A DNA stretch of 17,208 nt, from the NCBI GenBank assembly GCA_038043285.1, contig JBBTCJ010000008.1:1-17208 (forward strand), given 5' to 3'. The notes under the pieces were generated by a model that worked only from the letters and a program-made list of their open reading frames with translations, was not told the origin of the DNA and made no database searches. Positions 13,646-17,208 of the stretch are shown one piece after another. This stretch comes from JBBTCJ01 sp038043285. Lineage in GTDB: Bacteria > Planctomycetota > Phycisphaerae > UBA1845. Every line of letters starts with the position of its first letter. Position 1 is the first letter of the stretch. The translations under genes and the position numbers were made by a program.

Positions 13646-15742
13646 CTACGGCTCCAATGAATCCAGCAGTATTTCCGCCACGTCGAGTTGCGGGGTGGTT
13701 TCGCGTTCCTTTTCGGCCAGGCCGTCGGTGAGCATGCGCATGCAGAAGGGGCAGGCGCTGCTCACAATGTCCGGGGCAGTGTCGAGCAGTTGCTGCGTGC
13801 GGGCGACGTTGACCCTTTCCTTGCCGGGTTCCTCCTCCTTGAACATCTGGGCGCCGCCGGCGCCGCAGCACATGCCGCGGTCGCGGGTCTGCTTCGGCTC
13901 CAGGATGGTCAGGCCGGGGATGCTCCGCAAGGCCTCGCGCGGGGCGTCGTAGACTTCGTTGTAACGGCCGAGGTAGCAGGAGTCGTGGTAGGCGACTTTC
14001 TTGTTGATGGGTTTCGTGGGACGAAGTTTTCCTTGGGCGAGCAAATCAGCCAGAAAGGTGGTGTGATGAACCACGTCGAACCGTCCGCCGAAGTCGGGGT
14101 ATTCGTTGAGCAGGGTGTTGAAGCAGTGGGGACAGGTGGTGATGATCTTCTTCTTATCCGCTCCGTAGTTGTTGAGCACTTCGACGTTGGCTTGGGCGAG
14201 GATCTGGAAGAGGTACTCGTTGCCGGCCCGGCGGGCGGGGTCGCCGGTGCATTGTTCCTCGCAGCCGAGGATGGCGAAATCGACGCCGGCCAGGTGCATG
14301 AGCTTGGCGGTCGCGCGGGTGACCTTCTTGGCGCGTTCGTCATAAGCCGGCGCGCAGCCGATCCAGAACAACACGGGGGCGTCGGGACGTTCGGCGAGCG
14401 TCTTGAGGTTGAGTCCGTCGGCCCAGGCGGCGCGATCAGTGGCGGGGAAGTTCCAGGGGTTGGCGTTGGTTTCCAAGCCTTTGAAGGCCCCTTGCAACTG
14501 GGTTGGGAACTCGCTGCGCTCCTGTACAAGGTAACGGCGCAGGTCAACGATTTTGTCGACGTAGCTGATGAAGACGGGGCACTCCTGTTCGCAGGCACGG
14601 CAGGTGGTGCAGGCCCAGAGGACTTCGGGGTCGATGACGCCGTCGACGAGATCGGCGGAGTGGAGCGGGGCGTCGGACGCCTGACGCTCACCCCGGCCCT
14701 CTCCCTGGGAGGGAGAGGGGGATGGGCCGCTCGCTGACGGTCGGGGTAGGGATTGAGCGACCAGCGCGGACTGGTGCTTGTAGAGGAAGTCTCGGAGATC
14801 GAGGGTGAAATGCTTGGGGGAGAGCTTCTTGCCGGTGCTGGTGGCCGGGCAGTGGTCGGAGCAACGGCCACATTCGGTGCAGGTGTAGAAGTCGAGGATG
14901 GACTTCCAACTGAACTGGTTGATGCGGCGGATGCCCAATGTTTCTTCGCGTTCGAGTTTGCCCTCGAGGTCTTCGATGGGCGGCAATCGACCGGGAGGGC
15001 GGAGGTTTTGGAAATAGACATTGGGTATGCCGGTGATGACGTGGAAGTGTTTGGAGTAGGGGAGGAGATTCAAGAAGAGGAGCACGAGGGCGGAGTGGGT
15101 CCAGAAGCCTACGTGTCCGAGGACGTTCTGGGCGGCGGGGGGGAGATTGGTAAGGAAGTTGGCTGCGATGGACCCTGCGGGTTCGGTGAGGTCGAAGGCA
15201 ACACGGGGGGCAGAGGCGCCGGCTGTCATGGTTGCGCGGTGAGCGGCGGTTGCGGCGTCGTAGAGGATATCAGCGGCCATCATGGTGAAAATGATGCCGA
15301 GGATGAGCAGTCCCTCGCGGCTCAAGGTCATGCGCGGCAGGCGTTTGAGGACGCGGAAGTAGACAAAGACCAGGGTGCCGAGAATCACCAACAGTGCGAA
15401 GACGTCCTTGAGGAAGGAATAGGCTTTGCCGAGCAGGTGATGGTGTCCGAAGATCCAGAAGTTGAAGGATTCGTCGAAGCCTCTGCCCCATAGAATCAGC
15501 GTGCGAAACAGCAGGACGACGAAGCCGCTGAAGATGAGCATGTGGGCGAAACCGGCGAGGGGGTAGCGGCGCATGCGGATTTGCGCGACGCCGTAACGGA
15601 ACGTGGCCTTGAGGCGTTCGGCCGGACGATCGAAACGGTTCTCCGCCGCGCCGATTCTCAGCAGGTTCCAACGGCGGCGCGCGGAATAGGCAAACGCTGC
15701 CCAACCGACGACGAGAAGTAGGGACATTGCGATGGGGTTCAT
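13646..15742 (-). CDS. Membrane-bound Fe-S oxidoreductase, candidate ETF:quinone oxidoreductase (EMO/EtfD-like)
   Basis: A 698-residue fusion. Residues 5-230 hold about five membrane helices (near 5-20, 62-86, 110-130, 144-163, 209-229) resembling the NarI-type cytochrome b domain, with histidines such as H67, H100-H102, H210 and H216 as possible haem ligands. Two 4Fe-4S ferredoxin-type clusters follow: CTECGRCSDHCP (288-299) and CTTCRACEQECP (378-389). Then come two CCG domains of the heterodisulfide reductase HdrD/GlcF type: IGCAP (461-465), GCEEQC (493-498), CPHC (537-540), and DSCYLGRYNEVYDAPRE (587-603), CCGAGG (625-630), CPFC (664-667). This architecture matches ETF:menaquinone oxidoreductases, and etfA lies upstream. 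Oddity: residues about 331-356, between the two ferredoxin clusters, are low-complexity and encoded by a 75-bp repeat insertion in frame. The start at 15742 lacks a good ribosome site; M6 is an alternative. Confidence 0.9.
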   Translation of the reverse strand: MNPIAMSLLLVVGWAAFAYSARRRWNLLRIGAAENRFDRPAERLKATFRYGVAQIRMRRYPLAGFAHMLIFSGFVVLLFRTLILWGRGFDESFNFWIFGHHHLLGKAYSFLKDVFALLVILGTLVFVYFRVLKRLPRMTLSREGLLILGIIFTMMAADILYDAATAAHRATMTAGASAPRVAFDLTEPAGSIAANFLTNLPPAAQNVLGHVGFWTHSALVLLFLNLLPYSKHFHVITGIPNVYFQNLRPPGRLPPIEDLEGKLEREETLGIRRINQFSWKSILDFYTCTECGRCSDHCPATSTGKKLSPKHFTLDLRDFLYKHQSALVAQSLPRPSASGPSPSPSQGEGRGERQASDAPLHSADLVDGVIDPEVLWACTTCRACEQECPVFISYVDKIVDLRRYLVQERSEFPTQLQGAFKGLETNANPWNFPATDRAAWADGLNLKTLAERPDAPVLFWIGCAPAYDERAKKVTRATAKLMHLAGVDFAILGCEEQCTGDPARRAGNEYLFQILAQANVEVLNNYGADKKKIITTCPHCFNTLLNEYPDFGGRFDVVHHTTFLADLLAQGKLRPTKPINKKVAYHDSCYLGRYNEVYDAPREALRSIPGLTILEPKQTRDRGMCCGAGGAQMFKEEEPGKERVNVARTQQLLDTAPDIVSSACPFCMRMLTDGLAEKERETTPQLDVAEILLDSLEP
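14685..14759. repeat. 75-bp composite repeat inserted in frame in the Fe-S gene
   Basis: The segment is bounded by an inverted hexamer, cgctca (14685-14690) and tgagcg (14754-14759), and is 75 bases long, a multiple of three. Its left part is a perfect hairpin, ccctctccct (14697-14706), loop ggg, agggagaggg (14710-14719). Its right part (14727-14754) matches the first half-unit of the dispersed repeat with four substitutions (copy E). It encodes the low-complexity stretch PRPSASGPSPSPSQGEGRGER. I see no target duplication. The borders are inferred from composition. Confidence 0.75.
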
Positions 15743-16029
15743 GGGTGGATGGCGAAAGAGGAATGGGGAATGGGGAATGGGGAAGGCTGAGGCGGCGCAT
15801 GCTGCTGGTTTCCAACCGCGATGCGCACTTGGCGCGCCAAGGACGTCAACCGACTCAGAGCGCCCGACCGTAGCGTGTGCTCAAGCACCGCGCGGGTTAA
15901 AGCCCGCGGCTCGGGGGCAGTCGATTGAGGCGGTCTAAGAAGGGAGTGCAGGCTCGGAACAGGAGTCCGAGAGGGCTTCAGGCGAACCAGATGCTTGGCT
16001 GCGTTCAGCATGACGTCGGTCCGGGGTCG
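15743..16029. other. Intergenic region between etfA and the Fe-S gene, with several palindromes and repeats
   Basis: There is no gene in these 287 bases. Three tandem copies of aatgggg lie at 15762-15782, followed by a sequence (gcgcatgctgc) shared with the region near 9865. A hairpin cgcggg/cccgcg (15891-15896 and 15903-15908, loop ttaaag) is a common planctomycete type of palindrome. The text around 15982-16016, 'gcttggctgcgttcagcatg', resembles a repeat found in many unrelated draft genomes. I see no clear promoter, so whether etfA and the Fe-S gene share a transcript is open. Confidence 0.6.
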
Positions 16030-17025
16030 TCAATGGGCCCTCAGCTTCTTGAACTCCTGGGTCAACAGCGGGACGAGGGTGAAGAGGTCGGCGATGCAGC
16101 CGTAGTTGGCGACCTTGAAGATTGGGGCGTCCTTCTTGGTGTTGACGGCGACGATGACCTTGCTGCCGCGCATGCCCGCGAGGTGCTGGATCGCGCCGTC
16201 GATTCCGCAGGCGACGTAGAGCTTGGGGGTCACGACTTTTCCGGTGAGGCCGACCTGTCGGGTGTGCGGCTGATAGCCGGCGTCGCAGGCGGCGCGCGAC
16301 GCGCCGACGGCGGCGTCGAGAACCTCGGCCAATTCGTAAAGAACCTTGAAGTTGTCGGCGGACTTCAAGGCCCGCCCGCCGGAGACGACGACGTCGGCCT
16401 CGGTGACGTCCTTGACGCCGGAAGTTGTCGAAACGATTTCCTTGATCGAAAGCCGCTGGTCGGCGGAACTGAGGGAGACGGTGACCGGCTGCACGTCGGT
16501 GGTGGCGCCGGATTGCGGCGCGGCGGCGGAGTAGGCGTTGGTGCGGACGGTGGCGATCTGAAGTCTCTTTCCGCTGAGGCGGAACTTGGCGCTGAATTTT
16601 CCGGCGTACATGGGTTTGGTGATCAGCAAGTCGTCGCCCTGTGGGGAGACCTCGGTGCAGTCAATGGCCAGGGCGGCGCGGCGGCGGGCGCCGACGCGCG
16701 AGGCGAGGTCTCGGCCCATCGCCGTGGTGGGGAAGAGGACAATGGCGGGGTCGGCGGCATCGATGACCGCGCAGACGGCTGTGGCATAGGGCATCGCGCG
16801 ATACATGGCGAGCGCGGCGTCGTCGACGGCATAGACTTTGCGCGCCCCATGCGCGCCCAACGGCGACGCCAGCGGGGTGACGCCCTGCCCGATGAGGCAG
16901 GCTTCGCTCTGCCCGCCGGTCGACTTGGCGAGTTCGGCGGCCAAGGACAGCAGTTGGTACGACGCAGGATTGATTCTTCCCGCGCGTTGTTCCATGAAGA
17001 CCAAAACGTTTCTGCGCTGACTCAT
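16030..17025 (-). CDS. etfA: Electron transfer flavoprotein alpha subunit
   Basis: A 331-residue protein that, with EtfB, carries electrons from acyl-CoA and other flavin dehydrogenases to a quinone oxidoreductase. The N-terminal half is the alpha/beta domain (NVLVFMEQ at 6-13, HGARKVYAVDD, VLFPTTAMGRDLASRVGARR). The C-terminal FAD domain is clear: VVSGGRALKS (213-222), LDAAVGASRAACDAGYQP (236-253), RQVGLTGKVVTPKLYVACGI (256-275), GAIQHLAGM, and APIFKVANYGCIADLF. One usual glycine (GGRG) is alanine here. I chose the ATG at 17025 because it starts the conserved sequence; an in-frame GTG at 17052 would add nine residues. No strong ribosome site is seen. The 288-base gap downstream leads to the membrane Fe-S oxidoreductase, its likely electron acceptor. 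EtfB should lie to the right but is outside the window. Confidence 0.96.
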   Translation of the reverse strand: MSQRRNVLVFMEQRAGRINPASYQLLSLAAELAKSTGGQSEACLIGQGVTPLASPLGAHGARKVYAVDDAALAMYRAMPYATAVCAVIDAADPAIVLFPTTAMGRDLASRVGARRRAALAIDCTEVSPQGDDLLITKPMYAGKFSAKFRLSGKRLQIATVRTNAYSAAAPQSGATTDVQPVTVSLSSADQRLSIKEIVSTTSGVKDVTEADVVVSGGRALKSADNFKVLYELAEVLDAAVGASRAACDAGYQPHTRQVGLTGKVVTPKLYVACGIDGAIQHLAGMRGSKVIVAVNTKKDAPIFKVANYGCIADLFTLVPLLTQEFKKLRAH

Positions 17026-17125
17026 GTTGAAGTCATCCGGGCCATGACGCACCGCAGCTTGTGCGGCGCGGCGGGGTAAACGTTGTTGCGCCGGAGCCGT
17101 GGCGACGGTACTCGGCGCACGTCGG

Positions 17126-17190
17126 CCGCTCCCTCACGGTCGCGGTACGGATCAAGAAAAGACACCGCTCCATGCTGTCGCGGTTCTGAT
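17126..17190. repeat. Dispersed 65-bp repeat, full copy F
   Basis: Both half-units and the linker are present with only two or three changes from copy B (ccctcacgg for ccctgacgg, atcaagaaaagaca for attaagaaaagaca). It lies about 100 bases upstream of etfA, at the right end of the window. It may separate etfA from an upstream gene, or any leader of etfA may run through it. Confidence 0.92.
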
Positions 17191-17208
17191 CAACGGCAAG
17201 GGGTGTCG

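Noticed and set aside
1..17208. tRNA or rRNA genes, transposases, toxin-antitoxin pairs and defence genes
   Set aside because: I looked for their typical motifs on both strands and saw none; short or divergent RNA genes cannot be excluded without a covariance-model search.

Overview
The window looks like a contig from a GC-rich planctomycete, probably of the Phycisphaerae or a related uncultured lineage. This is an inference from gene content and style. The clues are several membrane proteins carrying zinc ribbons, a PQQ-like propeller with a 'WPQFRGP' N-terminus, a bacterial GH3-family protein, and intergenic DNA full of short palindromes and dispersed repeats. A run of exactly 100 N (10286-10385) shows that this is a scaffold from a draft assembly.

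Layout. From 1 to 2745, two genes on the minus strand encode the N-terminal part of a secreted S9-type peptidase (running off the left edge) and a GH3-family acyl-adenylating enzyme. At 2985-4058 (+) and 4087-4578 (-) two convergent genes encode zinc-ribbon membrane proteins. At 4751-5929 (-) a small lipoprotein gene lies just upstream of truB. A divergent intergenic region holds a good promoter candidate (6004-6032) for a plus-strand cluster: an FmdB-type zinc ribbon, two small membrane proteins that overlap by ATGA, and a VIT1/CCC1-like membrane protein (to 8012). At 8173-9531 (-) lies a secreted PQQ-like beta-propeller protein. From 9532 to 10466 there is no gene, only interspersed repeats and the assembly gap. 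From 10467 to 17025 (-) come a clade-3-type haem catalase, an MmgE/PrpD-family protein, a membrane Fe-S oxidoreductase and the ETF alpha subunit.

How genes may work together. EtfA and the membrane Fe-S protein plausibly move electrons from flavoprotein dehydrogenases into the quinone pool, as ETF:menaquinone oxidoreductases do. The PrpD-family protein next to them may belong to propionate or short-chain acid metabolism. EtfB is not in the window and would be expected beyond the right edge. The remaining genes are ordinary housekeeping or poorly known planctomycete families.

The most distinctive signal is not a gene. A roughly 65-bp dispersed repeat, built of two related half-units joined by a purine-rich linker, occurs in full, truncated or degenerate form at six places (8045, 10143, 10231, 12206, 14727, 17126). 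One copy forms the C-terminal codons and stop of the PrpD-like gene. Another is part of a 75-bp in-frame insertion inside the Fe-S oxidoreductase gene. A third contains the assembly gap. I did not find convincing evidence for a new defence, mobile or biosynthetic system.
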